Counted from the stretch's first letter, positions 33,830-43,464 are shown. The stretch: 64,000 nt of DNA from Mesobacillus boroniphilus (GCF_018424685.1 NZ_QTKX01000001.1:2495928-2559927); one strand, 5' to 3'. The notes: generated by a model not told the origin, from the sequence alone. Numbers and translations: made by a program.

Positions 33830-34828
33830 ATGAAAAAAACTGCATTTATTTTATCTTTATTTATGGTCATTGCTGCTTTTCTAAGCGGCTGTGGGCAAGA
33901 TGGCGCTGATCAAAAGAAGAATGATGATTTGCTGCAAGTCTACACCACTGTTTATCCACTACAGTTCTTTGCACAGCGAATTGGCGGTGAATATGTAAAC
34001 GTTGAAACCATCTATCCACCGGGAGCAGATGAGCATACATTCGAGCCCTCCCAAAAAGATATGATGGCACTGGCAGACGCAGACTTATTTTTCTATATCG
34101 GTCTGGGCCTTGAAGGTTTTGTTGATAAAGCCAGCAAGACACTTAAGAACGAAGATGTAAAAATGGTACCAGTTGGTGAATCTTTGCACCTGGATGAGGC
34201 AGGCGATGAGAATGGGGAGCATCAAGAAGAAGCAAACCACGAAGATGAAACCGCTGAAGAAGGCCATGATGATGAAGAGCATGCAGATGAGCATGGTCAC
34301 GGAGATTTCGACCCTCACGTCTGGCTTGACCCTATTTACGCAAACGAACTAGCTCTTGCTATCAAAGAACAATTAGCAGATCAAATGCCTGAGCATAAGG
34401 ATACTTTCGACCAAAATTATACCGAGCTAACTGCGCAATTGAAGGACCTTGACAAGGAGTTTTCTGAGGTTATTGGCTCAGCCAAGCGCAAGGAAATCCT
34501 TGTATCACACTCTGCCTTTAGTTATTGGGAGGATCGTTACGGAATTCAGCAAATCAGCATTTCTGGCCAATCAACTACAAACGAGCCATCTCAAAAAGAA
34601 CTTCAAAATTTGATTTCACATGCCAAAGATGAAAAGATCAAATATGTATTGAACGAACAAAACTTTAATTCCAAGCTGGCAAAAATGGTCCAGCAAGAAA
34701 TCGGAGCAAAATCGCTGACACTCCATAATCTTTCCATATTGACCGATGAAGATATTAAAAATAACGAAACATATTTCACGTTAATGGAAAAAAACATCGC
34801 CACACTTGAAAAAGCACTAAACGAATAA
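33830..34828 (+). CDS. Zinc ABC transporter substrate-binding lipoprotein (ZnuA/AdcA type)
   Basis: The 332-residue lipoprotein (lipobox LSGC) has the cluster A-I features: His in PPGADEHTFEPS, His in DPHVWLDP, His in SHSAFSYW and an Asp/Glu near the C-terminus. A His/Glu/Asp-rich loop at about residues 130-160 is typical of zinc binders. The Zur box supports zinc. No permease or ATPase gene is adjacent, so it must work with a transporter encoded elsewhere. Confidence 0.9.
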   Translation: MKKTAFILSLFMVIAAFLSGCGQDGADQKKNDDLLQVYTTVYPLQFFAQRIGGEYVNVETIYPPGADEHTFEPSQKDMMALADADLFFYIGLGLEGFVDKASKTLKNEDVKMVPVGESLHLDEAGDENGEHQEEANHEDETAEEGHDDEEHADEHGHGDFDPHVWLDPIYANELALAIKEQLADQMPEHKDTFDQNYTELTAQLKDLDKEFSEVIGSAKRKEILVSHSAFSYWEDRYGIQQISISGQSTTNEPSQKELQNLISHAKDEKIKYVLNEQNFNSKLAKMVQQEIGAKSLTLHNLSILTDEDIKNNETYFTLMEKNIATLEKALNE

Positions 34829-34836
34829 TGTGAGAT

Positions 34837-34865
34837 TGCCTCCCTCCTATGGGGAGGCTTTTTTT
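34837..34865 (+). terminator. Terminator of the znuA-like gene
   Basis: GCCTCCC and GGGGAGGC form a strong stem followed by seven T. Confidence 0.85.
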
Positions 34866-34945
34866 ATGCCACTGGTAAAATACAGCACATATTATCCAAA
34901 AAAATGAAAACACTATTGAAAGTCATATTACGGAAAGGAAGTTAA

Positions 34946-36310
34946 ATGATGGATGATATATTGATTGCCCGCTCACTTTTTGGCACAACTATGGGTTTCC
35001 ATATTATCAATGCAACAATTGGGGTCGGGCTGCCATTGATGATACTTGCGGCAGAACTTCTTTATCAGAAAACAAAGGACCTTGATTACGCCATAATGGC
35101 TAAAAGATGGACAAAAGCTTTTGCGGTGACACTTGGTGTCGGCATCCCGACTGGAACTATTGCTGGAGTTCAGCTCTCCCTCCTCTGGCCAGGATTCATG
35201 GAGGTCGTTGGCAGAGTAATGGCTCTCCCATTCCAAATTGAGATTTATGCTTTTTTTATCGAAGCTTTGTTCATGTCTATCTATGTTTATGCAGCAGACA
35301 GGATATCACCATGGATGAGGATTGCCAGCCTAACGCTTGTGGCTTTCGGCGCTCTTGCCTCAGCTGTGCTGATTACGAATGTCCACGCATTCCAGGGTAC
35401 ACCAAGAGGTTTTCGTGTTGAAAACGGTGAACTGGTGGACATTGATCCCTGGGCTGCCTTTTTCAATCCAAGCTTTGCTGTAACAGCGGGACATGTCGTG
35501 GTAACGGCCTATATGACTGGCGCGTTTATCATCGCCACTGTCGCTGCCTATAAGATGCTGAGAAGTGATTTTGGTTCAAAGGTGTACAAGTTCCATCAGA
35601 AGGCGCTGATGGCCAGTTTGATTATTGGCGGGATTTTCTCCATCCTGACCGCAGTGAATGGCCATGCTGCTGCCCAATACCTGCATGAATACCAGCCTGA
35701 AAAACTGGCAGCTGCTGAAGGGCTTTTTGAGACACAGGAATATGCACCACTGGCGATTGGAGGGTTTACCGACAGGGAAACGGAATCGGTCAAATGGGGG
35801 ATTGAAATTCCATGGGCTTTAAGTTTTTTAGCGGGCAATTCTTTTGATACCGAAGTAAAAGGACTGAATGATTTTCCCGAGGAACATTGGCCTCCACTGT
35901 TTATCCATACATTATTTAATGCAATGGTCGGTGTCGGGATGCTGTTGATCACCCTCTCCATGATCGCATTTGTCTGGAACAAAATCTTAAAAAAAGACCG
36001 GTTTCCAAAATTCCTCATGTGGCTGTTTGTAGCTACTGGCCCGCTTGCAATGCTGGGAATTGAATTCGGCTGGGTTTTTGCCTGCACAGGGAGGCAGCCA
36101 TGGGTGATCTACCGTGTCCTTTCCACCACGGATGCTGCGACAACTGCCACAAACCTTGGCATTTTATTTATGCTGTTTGCCGGAGTTTACGTTTTACTGG
36201 GTGTTATGGAAATCATCGTCCTTCGCTACTTCTTCCGGAGAAATACTGTATTAGATGATTTAAACAGAGCACAGCAAAAGGAGATCCCATTGTTTGGTTC
36301 TAATACATGA
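34946..36310 (+). CDS. ythA: Cytochrome bd-type quinol oxidase subunit I (YthA)
   Basis: The 454-residue CydA-family protein has about nine membrane helices, His ligand candidates in FGTTMGFHIINA (heme b595) and NGHAAAQ, and the conserved GRQPWVIY. The quinol loop is short, as in the YthA/cyanide-insensitive subgroup. It oxidises menaquinol and reduces oxygen at high affinity. AAAGGAAG precedes the start. ythB follows by 14 bp. Confidence 0.9.
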   Translation: MMDDILIARSLFGTTMGFHIINATIGVGLPLMILAAELLYQKTKDLDYAIMAKRWTKAFAVTLGVGIPTGTIAGVQLSLLWPGFMEVVGRVMALPFQIEIYAFFIEALFMSIYVYAADRISPWMRIASLTLVAFGALASAVLITNVHAFQGTPRGFRVENGELVDIDPWAAFFNPSFAVTAGHVVVTAYMTGAFIIATVAAYKMLRSDFGSKVYKFHQKALMASLIIGGIFSILTAVNGHAAAQYLHEYQPEKLAAAEGLFETQEYAPLAIGGFTDRETESVKWGIEIPWALSFLAGNSFDTEVKGLNDFPEEHWPPLFIHTLFNAMVGVGMLLITLSMIAFVWNKILKKDRFPKFLMWLFVATGPLAMLGIEFGWVFACTGRQPWVIYRVLSTTDAATTATNLGILFMLFAGVYVLLGVMEIIVLRYFFRRNTVLDDLNRAQQKEIPLFGSNT

Positions 36311-36324
36311 AAGGGTGATACCGT

Positions 36325-37374
36325 GTGACTGATGCACTTACTGCCATAACCGTCCTATGGGGCTTTGTTTTTATTTATGCCGTCATGGCCACGATGGATT
36401 TCGGTGCCGGATTCTGGTCGATGGTGTATATCAATAAAACGAAAACGAAAGCAACAAATATCGCCAACCGCTATCTGTCGCCGACATGGGAGGTTACAAA
36501 TACATTTATCGTTGCGCTTGTCGTCGCTGTTTATAGCATGTTCCCCAAAGCGGCTTACACTTTAGGAACTGTATTGCTGATTCCTGGCAGCATGATCTTG
36601 CTTCTATTGTCATTGCGAAGCGCTTTCCTTGTTTTTTCGAATATTGCGGAGGATTATCGGAAGGTTCTCACTTATATATCAGGAATCAGCGGAATTCTCA
36701 TCCCAGGATTACTGATCAGCGTCCTTCCAATAACTCATGGGGGTTTCGTGGAGTTTTCTGAAGGGTCCCAGAACCTGAATCTTGGCAAATTGTTTACAAG
36801 TCCAAATGAATACGCCTTTATTGGTTTTGCTGTAGCCAGTACACTATTTCTGTCGTCCCTGCTGCTTGCCGATTACTCAAAAGCCTCCGATGAACTTCAC
36901 GCTTACAATGTATATAGACGCGATGCATTAATTATGGGGCCTATTTCACTTGTCATGGCTTTTGCCGTTATGCTGACCTTAAGAGATGAGGCTACCTGGA
37001 TTTACAATAACATGATGGATGATCTCTATATTCTGATTATATCAGTGATTTTTTTCCTGATTGGCGGACTGGCGCTTATCCTTCCGTCCATAGGTAATAA
37101 ACCGATCAGAGGTATTCCTCGGCTCGCAGTCATTATGATTACACTGCAATATCTTGCAGCAAGCTATGTTTACGGGAAGGCACATCTGCCTTACATTGTC
37201 TATCCAGAAGTCACAATCCAGTCCGCTTTCACTGACCCTAATTCATTCAGGGCTGTATTCACGACATACATAGTCGGATTTTTGATCCTTTTTCCGGGCT
37301 TCATCTATTTTTGGAGCTTGTTCATGCAGGATAAACGATATTTACGGCAAAAAAAAGCGAAAGAACAAACATGA
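36325..37374 (+). CDS. ythB: Cytochrome bd-type quinol oxidase subunit II (YthB)
   Basis: The 349-residue CydB-like membrane protein has nine or so hydrophobic segments, and its start TVLWGFVFIYAVMATMDFGAG is typical of subunit II. The start is GTG with AAAGGGTGA upstream. It pairs with YthA. Confidence 0.9.
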   Translation: MTDALTAITVLWGFVFIYAVMATMDFGAGFWSMVYINKTKTKATNIANRYLSPTWEVTNTFIVALVVAVYSMFPKAAYTLGTVLLIPGSMILLLLSLRSAFLVFSNIAEDYRKVLTYISGISGILIPGLLISVLPITHGGFVEFSEGSQNLNLGKLFTSPNEYAFIGFAVASTLFLSSLLLADYSKASDELHAYNVYRRDALIMGPISLVMAFAVMLTLRDEATWIYNNMMDDLYILIISVIFFLIGGLALILPSIGNKPIRGIPRLAVIMITLQYLAASYVYGKAHLPYIVYPEVTIQSAFTDPNSFRAVFTTYIVGFLILFPGFIYFWSLFMQDKRYLRQKKAKEQT

Positions 37375-37461
37375 ACCGTGTTGCCTAATTTTTGCTCGAA
37401 TTACTTCTCGATTCCCGTAGCATGCTAAAGATGTATCAATCAAAAAAGGAGTGGTACAGCA

Positions 37462-37617
37462 ATGGCAAAAGATGTATTGTGCGAAGTAAACAACTGTCAT
37501 TATTGGAAGCAAGGCAACTTGTGCAGTGCTGAAAAAATCTATGTAGTAAGTCATTCAGGCGAAACCGCTGACACCCAAAAGGAAACAGACTGCAAGACGT
37601 TCGAAGCAATGAGTTAA
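37462..37617 (+). CDS. DUF1540 small Cys-rich protein
   Basis: The 51-residue protein has the DUF1540 pattern CEVNNCHYWKQGNLCSAEKI and a fourth Cys near the end (TDCKTF), so four Cys in all (residues 7, 12, 21, 44), probably binding one zinc. AAAAGGAGTGG lies upstream of the ATG. Function unknown; common in Bacillus and clostridia. Confidence 0.85.
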   Translation: MAKDVLCEVNNCHYWKQGNLCSAEKIYVVSHSGETADTQKETDCKTFEAMS

Positions 37618-37621
37618 TTGG

Positions 37622-37650
37622 ATAAGACCGGGTTAGCCCCGGTCTTGTTT
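37622..37650. terminator. Terminator after the DUF1540 gene
   Basis: AAGACCGGG and CCCCGGTCTT form a long stem followed by a T-rich tract on the plus strand; it may also end the convergent CPBP gene. Confidence 0.75.
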
Positions 37651-37675
37651 TCGCATTATTATACTCAGCACATTT

Positions 37676-38308
37676 TCACCTGACGATAAACCAATAAACA
37701 AAAATGATTCCCATGTCGCTCAATACATGTCCGATTATTGCTGCTGTGATAGCACCAGTTTTTTCTCTGATATAGCCCCAAAACATGCCCGCAATAAAAA
37801 CTGGCACAGCTGCAAACATCCCATATATACCCTCAAAAATAGGAATCACCGAAACTAGATGGTATAGCGTATAGAATGCAGCAGTCATCAAAAGGCTATA
37901 CCTCGCTGTACCGTCCTTCCTCAGCTTTTCATTGATATACCCTCTCCAATAGACTTCTTCAAAAATTGGATTAGCCACCAGCAGGATCAACACGAGCCAA
38001 ATCTCACCACGAGCAGAAAATCCCCACTCCCAAAGCAAAACCCGCAGCTGATCGATATCCAAAAGATAAATATGCAGCCACTTTAATCCTCCAAAAATGA
38101 ATAGGAAAAAGAGCAGCCCGCTTCCGAAACCCAAAATAACAGCCTTGCTTGTCACTTTAAACCTTTCCTGTGGAAATCCACGACCAAGCAATGGCACAGC
38201 CAAAAGCCAGCTATAGAATAGCAAAAACGTAGCGATTACGCTCTCAAGCACTTGAATCCCGATGAAAATCATGAGCGTTGGTCCAACTAACAGGAAGAAT
38301 TTCTTCAT
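37676..38308 (-). CDS. CPBP-family intramembrane metalloprotease
   Basis: The 210-residue membrane protein has the CPBP (Abi/Rce1-like) motifs FEEVYWRGY (EExxxR type), YHLVSVIP and HVLSDMG on successive helices. Such proteins cleave within the membrane or act in self-immunity. It follows the alpha/beta hydrolase gene by 6 bp, so the two are probably one unit. Confidence 0.87.
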   Translation of the reverse strand: MKKFFLLVGPTLMIFIGIQVLESVIATFLLFYSWLLAVPLLGRGFPQERFKVTSKAVILGFGSGLLFFLFIFGGLKWLHIYLLDIDQLRVLLWEWGFSARGEIWLVLILLVANPIFEEVYWRGYINEKLRKDGTARYSLLMTAAFYTLYHLVSVIPIFEGIYGMFAAVPVFIAGMFWGYIREKTGAITAAIIGHVLSDMGIIFVYWFIVR

Positions 38309-38314
38309 ATCCGC

Positions 38315-39133
38315 CTACCCCAATCCTGCTTCCTTCTTCTTGTTACTTTCTAGTTTGAATCTTTCATTGAGCTTCTGTAAAAAGCGATCGACAATCTTAT
38401 TGAATTCATGATAAGACCTGGGCGGCAGCTGATGCGTGCCATTTTTTATATACACCACTTGCATATTGGGAGCTTTTTTTTGAAAAGGAATTCGGTAATG
38501 ATGCATCGGTTTTTCAAGCGAACCGTATACAAGCAGGATAGGCATATCCAGCTTATTAAGCTGGTTGCTGGAATCATAGTTGAGGCCTGCTTTGCAATAC
38601 TCATAGCACCGCCGGGCATCAGACCTTCTGGCATATTCATATATCTTTCTTTCATCTTCTGGACCACATTTATGAAACTTTGCCTGCCATTTTGCAGCAA
38701 GAGACACTTGACCGAATTTGACCATTAGCATCACTAACTTAATAATAAATTTTGGGATAAGGGTATCAATTTTTGAAAAACCACCAGACAAAATCAACGC
38801 TTCTGACCGTTCAGGATACTTCAGTGCAAATTCCTGGGCAACCAACCCGCCATAGGAATAACCACAGAGCACCACTTTTTCAATACCTAGTTCATCAAGC
38901 AGCCTCTTCAAATCGGCTGCAAGTCCCTCGATACTTACAGGCTGGTTTCCTTTCGAGCTCCATCCATGTCCGGCTAAGTCATAAAAGATTGTCGTGTATC
39001 GTTCAGCAAGCGCCTCCTGATGCATAAAAACATTGTGTCCCATTACAAAAGGATGAATAAAAACAACAGGTAGTCCGTTACCTTTTATATGATAGTAAAG
39101 TGAGAGTGAGTCATCGATTTTGGCATATGGCAT
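38315..39133 (-). CDS. Alpha/beta hydrolase
   Basis: The 272-residue hydrolase has nucleophile GYSYGG (about residue 93), an oxyanion HPFVMGHN, an Asp in VYGSLEKPMHHY region and a catalytic His in NGTHQLPPRS. The substrate is unknown. The ATG at 39133 is used because AAAGGGTGA precedes it; the GTG at 39145 lies in that site. It is the first gene of a two-gene unit with the CPBP protease. Confidence 0.82.
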   Translation of the reverse strand: MPYAKIDDSLSLYYHIKGNGLPVVFIHPFVMGHNVFMHQEALAERYTTIFYDLAGHGWSSKGNQPVSIEGLAADLKRLLDELGIEKVVLCGYSYGGLVAQEFALKYPERSEALILSGGFSKIDTLIPKFIIKLVMLMVKFGQVSLAAKWQAKFHKCGPEDERKIYEYARRSDARRCYEYCKAGLNYDSSNQLNKLDMPILLVYGSLEKPMHHYRIPFQKKAPNMQVVYIKNGTHQLPPRSYHEFNKIVDRFLQKLNERFKLESNKKKEAGLG

Positions 39134-39249
39134 AAAAAGCTTCACCCTTTTATGCTGTATTTACCCGAATCAATGACAAGCAAAAACAGAGCGGAATTTT
39201 ATTGTAATTTATGATTGAGGACCTTCCCGTCAAACGGCTTTTTCATGTA

Positions 39250-39281
39250 AAAAACTCCCTCCATTAAGAAGGGAGCTAAGC
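39250..39281 (-). terminator. Terminator of hmp
   Basis: CTCCCT and AGGGAG form a stem followed on the minus strand by six T, 6 bp past the hmp stop. Confidence 0.7.
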
Positions 39282-39286
39282 GATTA

Positions 39287-40504
39287 TTATACCTCTAGGC
39301 TTGCCATTGGTCCGAAGAATTCGAAGTGAATTCTGTCTTCTGTGACGCCAAGGTCTTTTAATGCTGCGTTGATTGCTTTCATGAATGGTACTGGGCCACA
39401 GAAATAGAAGTCTGATTGTTCAAGGTTTACCTTTTCTTTTAGCCATTCTTTTGTTACGTAGCCCTCAACATCAAAGCTGTTGTTCTGGCGGTCTTCTTCA
39501 GTTGGCTGATCGTAGAATACCACTGAATTCACTTTTGCTTTTGCAGCTGTGGCTGCGACTTCATCTTTAAGTGCATGGACTTTGCCGTTTTGGGCTGCAT
39601 GGATGAAGGTAACTTCTTTCTCCGGCTGCAGGTCTGCCACTGTGTTAAGCATACTGACCATCGGAGTCAGACCGACACCGCCGCTAATCAATACAACAGG
39701 TGTTTCTTTTTCTGTATCAAGGAAGAAATCGCCTGCAGGCGCGCTGATACTGAGAACTTCCCCTTCTTCAACACTGCTGTGCAGGTAGTTGGATACCTTT
39801 CCATCAGGAGTTTCCATGCCAGCTTCCTTCTTAATGCTGATGCGGTAGTAGTCCTTTCCTGGTGCGTCAGACAAGCTGTACTGGCGGATATGAGTAAAAT
39901 CTTCTCCTTCGATTTCAAGCTTGACGCTGATGTATTGTCCTGGTTTGAAAGTAGCGATTTCATTTCCATCTACTGACTTCAGGTAAAACGAAGTGATGAC
40001 TTCACTTTCCTCGACTTTATTCGCAACAATGAATGGACGGAAGCCATCCCAGCCGCCTTTTTGGTTTGCTGCTGCATCATACATGTCCGCTTCAACCGAA
40101 ATGAAGGCGTCCGCAATCACTCCGTATGCATCTGCCCATGCATTGATGATTTCGTCTGTAGCCGCATCGCCAAGTACTTCTTTAATTGCGATCAGCAAGT
40201 GCTTGCCGACAATCGGATAATGTTCAGGCTGGATGCCAAGGCTGCGGTGCTTGTGGGCAATCTGATTAACAACCGGTAAAATTGCTTCGAGATTGTCGAT
40301 ATATTTGGCAGCTGCATAGACTGTTCCAGCCAACGCTCTTTGCTGTCGACCCTGCTTCTGGTTCGCATGGTTAAAAATATTCAAAAGCTCTGGATGATTT
40401 TCAAACATAGTCTTATAGAATACTGTCGTGATTTGTTCACCGTGAACTTCTAGAACCGGCACTGTGGATTTGATGATTTCAATTGTTTTTTGATTTAGCA
40501 TCAT
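39287..40504 (-). CDS. hmp: Flavohemoglobin (nitric oxide dioxygenase)
   Basis: The 405-residue protein oxidises NO to nitrate. It has an N-terminal globin domain (1-138; proximal His in INQIAHKHRSLGIQ-like VNQIAHKHRSLG, distal Tyr region FYKTMFENHPELL), a FAD domain (FRPFIV, RQYSLSD) and a NAD domain (VVLISGGVGLTPM, YFCGPVPFM). The start at 40504 has GGGAG 5 bp upstream. NO arises from nitrite metabolism, so it complements NrfA. An Fnr-type box lies upstream. Confidence 0.95.
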   Translation of the reverse strand: MMLNQKTIEIIKSTVPVLEVHGEQITTVFYKTMFENHPELLNIFNHANQKQGRQQRALAGTVYAAAKYIDNLEAILPVVNQIAHKHRSLGIQPEHYPIVGKHLLIAIKEVLGDAATDEIINAWADAYGVIADAFISVEADMYDAAANQKGGWDGFRPFIVANKVEESEVITSFYLKSVDGNEIATFKPGQYISVKLEIEGEDFTHIRQYSLSDAPGKDYYRISIKKEAGMETPDGKVSNYLHSSVEEGEVLSISAPAGDFFLDTEKETPVVLISGGVGLTPMVSMLNTVADLQPEKEVTFIHAAQNGKVHALKDEVAATAAKAKVNSVVFYDQPTEEDRQNNSFDVEGYVTKEWLKEKVNLEQSDFYFCGPVPFMKAINAALKDLGVTEDRIHFEFFGPMASLEV

Positions 40505-40586
40505 ATGCACTCCCCTATGTCTATTTACTCGTTGAGGCGTTTACCTCATTCCCATAGTGATTATAATAAATTGTTCCGGCAGACTA

Positions 40587-40602
40587 AGTGATTCAAATCA
40601 CA
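40587..40602. promoter_or_regulatory. Fnr-type box upstream of hmp
   Basis: AGTGATTCAAATCACA matches TGTGA-N6-TCACA at 9 of 10 fixed bases and is centred 90 bp before the hmp start. Confidence 0.6.
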
Positions 40603-40744
40603 CTATCTTAAAATAGTTCTTTTCAACTAGATTTTTAACTTGAATTTGCACCAATTTTATTTGATTTCCATGCAAAAATTCCTCTATCTTTGAAACTCGA
40701 TAGTATTTATCGATCAAAACCTTTGCAAAAAGGGTTGCCAGAAT

Positions 40745-40795
40745 TTTTTATAGCGAAAATCTCGTTTTTATAGCGAACTGGAAATTATCGCTGAT
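40745..40795. repeat. Short array with core TTTATAGCGAAA
   Basis: Two units TTTTTATAGCGAA and a third diverged one (TTATCGCTGATTTTTT) follow at 20-22 bp. Read on the minus strand the core is TTTTCGCTATAAA, related to the cores of the other arrays. Confidence 0.55.
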
Positions 40796-40827
40796 TTTTT
40801 CCAGTTCCGCTTACAATGTTAAAAATA

Positions 40828-40851
40828 AAAGCACTGCCTAAGCAGTGCTTC
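40828..40851 (-). terminator. Terminator of the men operon
   Basis: AAGCACTGC and GCAGTGCTT form a 9-bp stem followed on the minus strand by a T-rich tract, just past menC. Confidence 0.8.
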
Positions 40852-40857
40852 TCCAAT

Positions 40858-41964
40858 CTAAAATTCGAATCGTTCCTCAAAAACAGTAACTTCCTTCATG
40901 CGCTTTTTATTCAGTTCATAACCTATGCCTGGGCGTTCTGGTATTCTGATCATGCCATTATGGACCGTGATTTCCGGATCGATTATGTCTTCTTCCCAAT
41001 AGCGGTCGGAACCGGAGATATCGCCTGGTATTGTAAATCCTGGGAGCGATGCAAGTGCGATATTGTGTGCTCTTGAAATTCCAAATTCAATCATCCCGCC
41101 TGCCCAGACTGAAATTCCTTTAGAAACACAATAATCGTGGATTCGCTTTGCTTCGCCCATTCCGCCGACCCGGCCGATTTTAATATTGATGACCTTACAG
41201 CTGCCTAGTTCGACGGCTTTCCTTGCATCGTCAAAAGTGACAATACTTTCATCAAGGCATATAGCTGTCTCTATTTGAGATTGTAGTTTGGCATGGTCAA
41301 TGATGTCATCATATCCCAGCGGCTGCTCGATCATCAGCAGGCCGAACTCATCGAGTGCTTTTAAGCGGGCCACATCCTCCAAAGAGTATGCCGAGTTGGC
41401 ATCCGCCATCAACGGAAGGTCAGGAAACTGCTTACGAATTTCTGAGATATATTGAAAATCATCTTCCGGACTGATTTTTACTTTCACCCGTTGAAATCCT
41501 TGCTCCAGATAGCCTTCAATTTGTTTCAGAGCCTCTGGAAGATCTGGATTGCCTACAACAACACCTGCAGGGATAGCTTCTATGGTCCCACCAATCAGCT
41601 TCGATAATGGGAGACTTTCTATCTTAGCCTGCAAATCCCATAATGCCGTTTCTAGCGCTGCCTTTGCCATATGATTTCTTCGAACTGTGCTGAATAAAAG
41701 GTAGGCTTCATCAGGATGATTTATCCCTTTTTTATTTAAAAGAGGAATCAAAAAATCTTTCAGCACATGGTATGAAGTGTTGACGGTCTCCTCGGTGTAC
41801 CATGGAGATGAAAAGGCAACACCTTCTCCATAGCCAATAAAACCATTGCGGTCTTCTACCTCGACGATAATCGCTTCTCTCTCTGTCACTGAGCCTAAAT
41901 GGGTAGTGAATGGAAGTTTCAATGGCATTTTGACGATTGATAGTTTAACGGCTTTAATGTCCAT
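40858..41964 (-). CDS. menC: o-Succinylbenzoate synthase MenC
   Basis: The 368-residue enolase-superfamily enzyme dehydrates SHCHC to o-succinylbenzoate. Seen: the KxK catalytic region FQRVKVKISPED, metal ligands DANSAYS, MIEQPLGYDD and CLDESI, and a later Lys in CKVINIKIGRVGG. The ATG at 41964 fits GGAGGG spacing and lies inside the menE end. It is the last gene of menF-D-H-B-E-C. Confidence 0.93.
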   Translation of the reverse strand: MDIKAVKLSIVKMPLKLPFTTHLGSVTEREAIIVEVEDRNGFIGYGEGVAFSSPWYTEETVNTSYHVLKDFLIPLLNKKGINHPDEAYLLFSTVRRNHMAKAALETALWDLQAKIESLPLSKLIGGTIEAIPAGVVVGNPDLPEALKQIEGYLEQGFQRVKVKISPEDDFQYISEIRKQFPDLPLMADANSAYSLEDVARLKALDEFGLLMIEQPLGYDDIIDHAKLQSQIETAICLDESIVTFDDARKAVELGSCKVINIKIGRVGGMGEAKRIHDYCVSKGISVWAGGMIEFGISRAHNIALASLPGFTIPGDISGSDRYWEEDIIDPEITVHNGMIRIPERPGIGYELNKKRMKEVTVFEERFEF

Positions 41965-43444
41965 TTCCATCACCCTCCGCTTCGAGCCACTCTCGCAGTT
42001 TGCGTCTTAATAATTTCTTCGCGGCATTCCTTGGCAGGCTTTCTACAAAGTAGAATTTTTTCGGAAGCTTGTATTTTGCGAGTTTCTCTTCACAAAGAGC
42101 CAGCAATGCCTCTTCGGAAACGCCTGAATCGCTTTTCACAATAAAAGCCACGGGCACCTGTTGCCATTTTTCATCTGGTGCACCAATCACTCCCGCATCG
42201 GCAACACCTGGATATGAAAGCAGTACACCTTCAATTTCCGCTGGATAGATATTTTCGCCTCCTGAAATGATTAAATCTGAGCGGCGATCAAGGACATAAA
42301 GGAAGCCTTCACTGTCCAAATAGCCGATATCGCCCGTGTGAAGCCATTTATTTCGAATTTTATCAGCAGTCACATCTGGACGGTTCAAATAGCCATACGT
42401 CACATTTGGACCTTTGACCAAGATCTCTCCCTCGGCTCCAAGTGGAACATCTTGCCCATCTGAATCAACAATCCGGATCAAGTTAGGAAATAAAGCTTTA
42501 CCAGCAGAACCAAGGCGTTCAATACTGTACTCCGGTGACAAGGTCGCAAATTGTGAAGAAGTTTCTGTCATACCATATGTCTGGAACACAGGAATTCCTT
42601 TATCAATACAAGATTCTAGCAAAGGCAGAGGCGCAGGCCCTCCGCCCAGCAGCATGCAGCGGAAGGAGTCCGGCAATTTTCTTGTTCCTAGTTCGACCAG
42701 GACTCTACTCAGCATCGTGCTGACTACAGACATCACCGTAACTTGATATTTCCGAATATCCTCAACTACCTTTTTTTCCTCAAAAGTTGAATGGAGTATA
42801 ACTGGCATTCCGTATATTTGGCTCCTCATCAAAATGGAGTAGCCGCTAATATGGAAGATCGGCACAGTGCAAAGCCATTTATCGTAATCATGCAAGCCAA
42901 GATTGAGCGCCGACGCATTTGCGCTCCACCAATGGTTGCCATATGTTTGCATGACTCCCTTCGGATTGCCGGTTGTACCTGATGTATACATGATCGTCGT
43001 TACATCGTCCATATCGTATTCTTCGAGAAATACAGAGTCTCCATCCTCTAGCTGCTTCAGCTTGTCTGTACTGATGAAGTTTACTTCTGAGCTTATCGAA
43101 GACACTTTGTCATCAAAACGTGACTCATATACCAGCACATCAGCATCACTATCACCCAGTTGCCATGACAGTTCTTCGGATGTTAGTCGATTGTTTAAAA
43201 TCACAGCCTTGATTCCAGCCATCTGCAAAGCGTATAAAATGAACACGGATTCCGCCTGATTGGAAAACAGTACCGCGGCCGTTTTCCCCTTCCCTAACCC
43301 AAGGGTTCCAATCTTGCCGACGTATGAACTTGCTTTTTCAAAAACTTCTAAAAACGTATATGTATGCCCCTCGAATATCAGTGCTTCACGATTTGGAGAC
43401 AGGTCCGCCCTCTTTTTCAGCCAATTTGGCATGGTTTCAGTCAA
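41954..43444 (-). CDS. menE: o-Succinylbenzoate-CoA ligase MenE
   Basis: The 496-residue acyl-CoA synthetase activates OSB. Motifs: the P-loop MYTSGTTGNPKGV (A3), YGMTETSSQ, WLHTGDIGYLD and DRRSDLIISGGENIYP. A TTG start at 43444 is chosen since AGAGGTGAGG lies just upstream and B. subtilis MenE begins at the matching place; the longer frame would overlap menB. Confidence 0.93.
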   Translation of the reverse strand: MTETMPNWLKKRADLSPNREALIFEGHTYTFLEVFEKASSYVGKIGTLGLGKGKTAAVLFSNQAESVFILYALQMAGIKAVILNNRLTSEELSWQLGDSDADVLVYESRFDDKVSSISSEVNFISTDKLKQLEDGDSVFLEEYDMDDVTTIMYTSGTTGNPKGVMQTYGNHWWSANASALNLGLHDYDKWLCTVPIFHISGYSILMRSQIYGMPVILHSTFEEKKVVEDIRKYQVTVMSVVSTMLSRVLVELGTRKLPDSFRCMLLGGGPAPLPLLESCIDKGIPVFQTYGMTETSSQFATLSPEYSIERLGSAGKALFPNLIRIVDSDGQDVPLGAEGEILVKGPNVTYGYLNRPDVTADKIRNKWLHTGDIGYLDSEGFLYVLDRRSDLIISGGENIYPAEIEGVLLSYPGVADAGVIGAPDEKWQQVPVAFIVKSDSGVSEEALLALCEEKLAKYKLPKKFYFVESLPRNAAKKLLRRKLREWLEAEGDGNGH

Positions 43445-43464
43445 TGACCTCACCTCTTCTCTGT

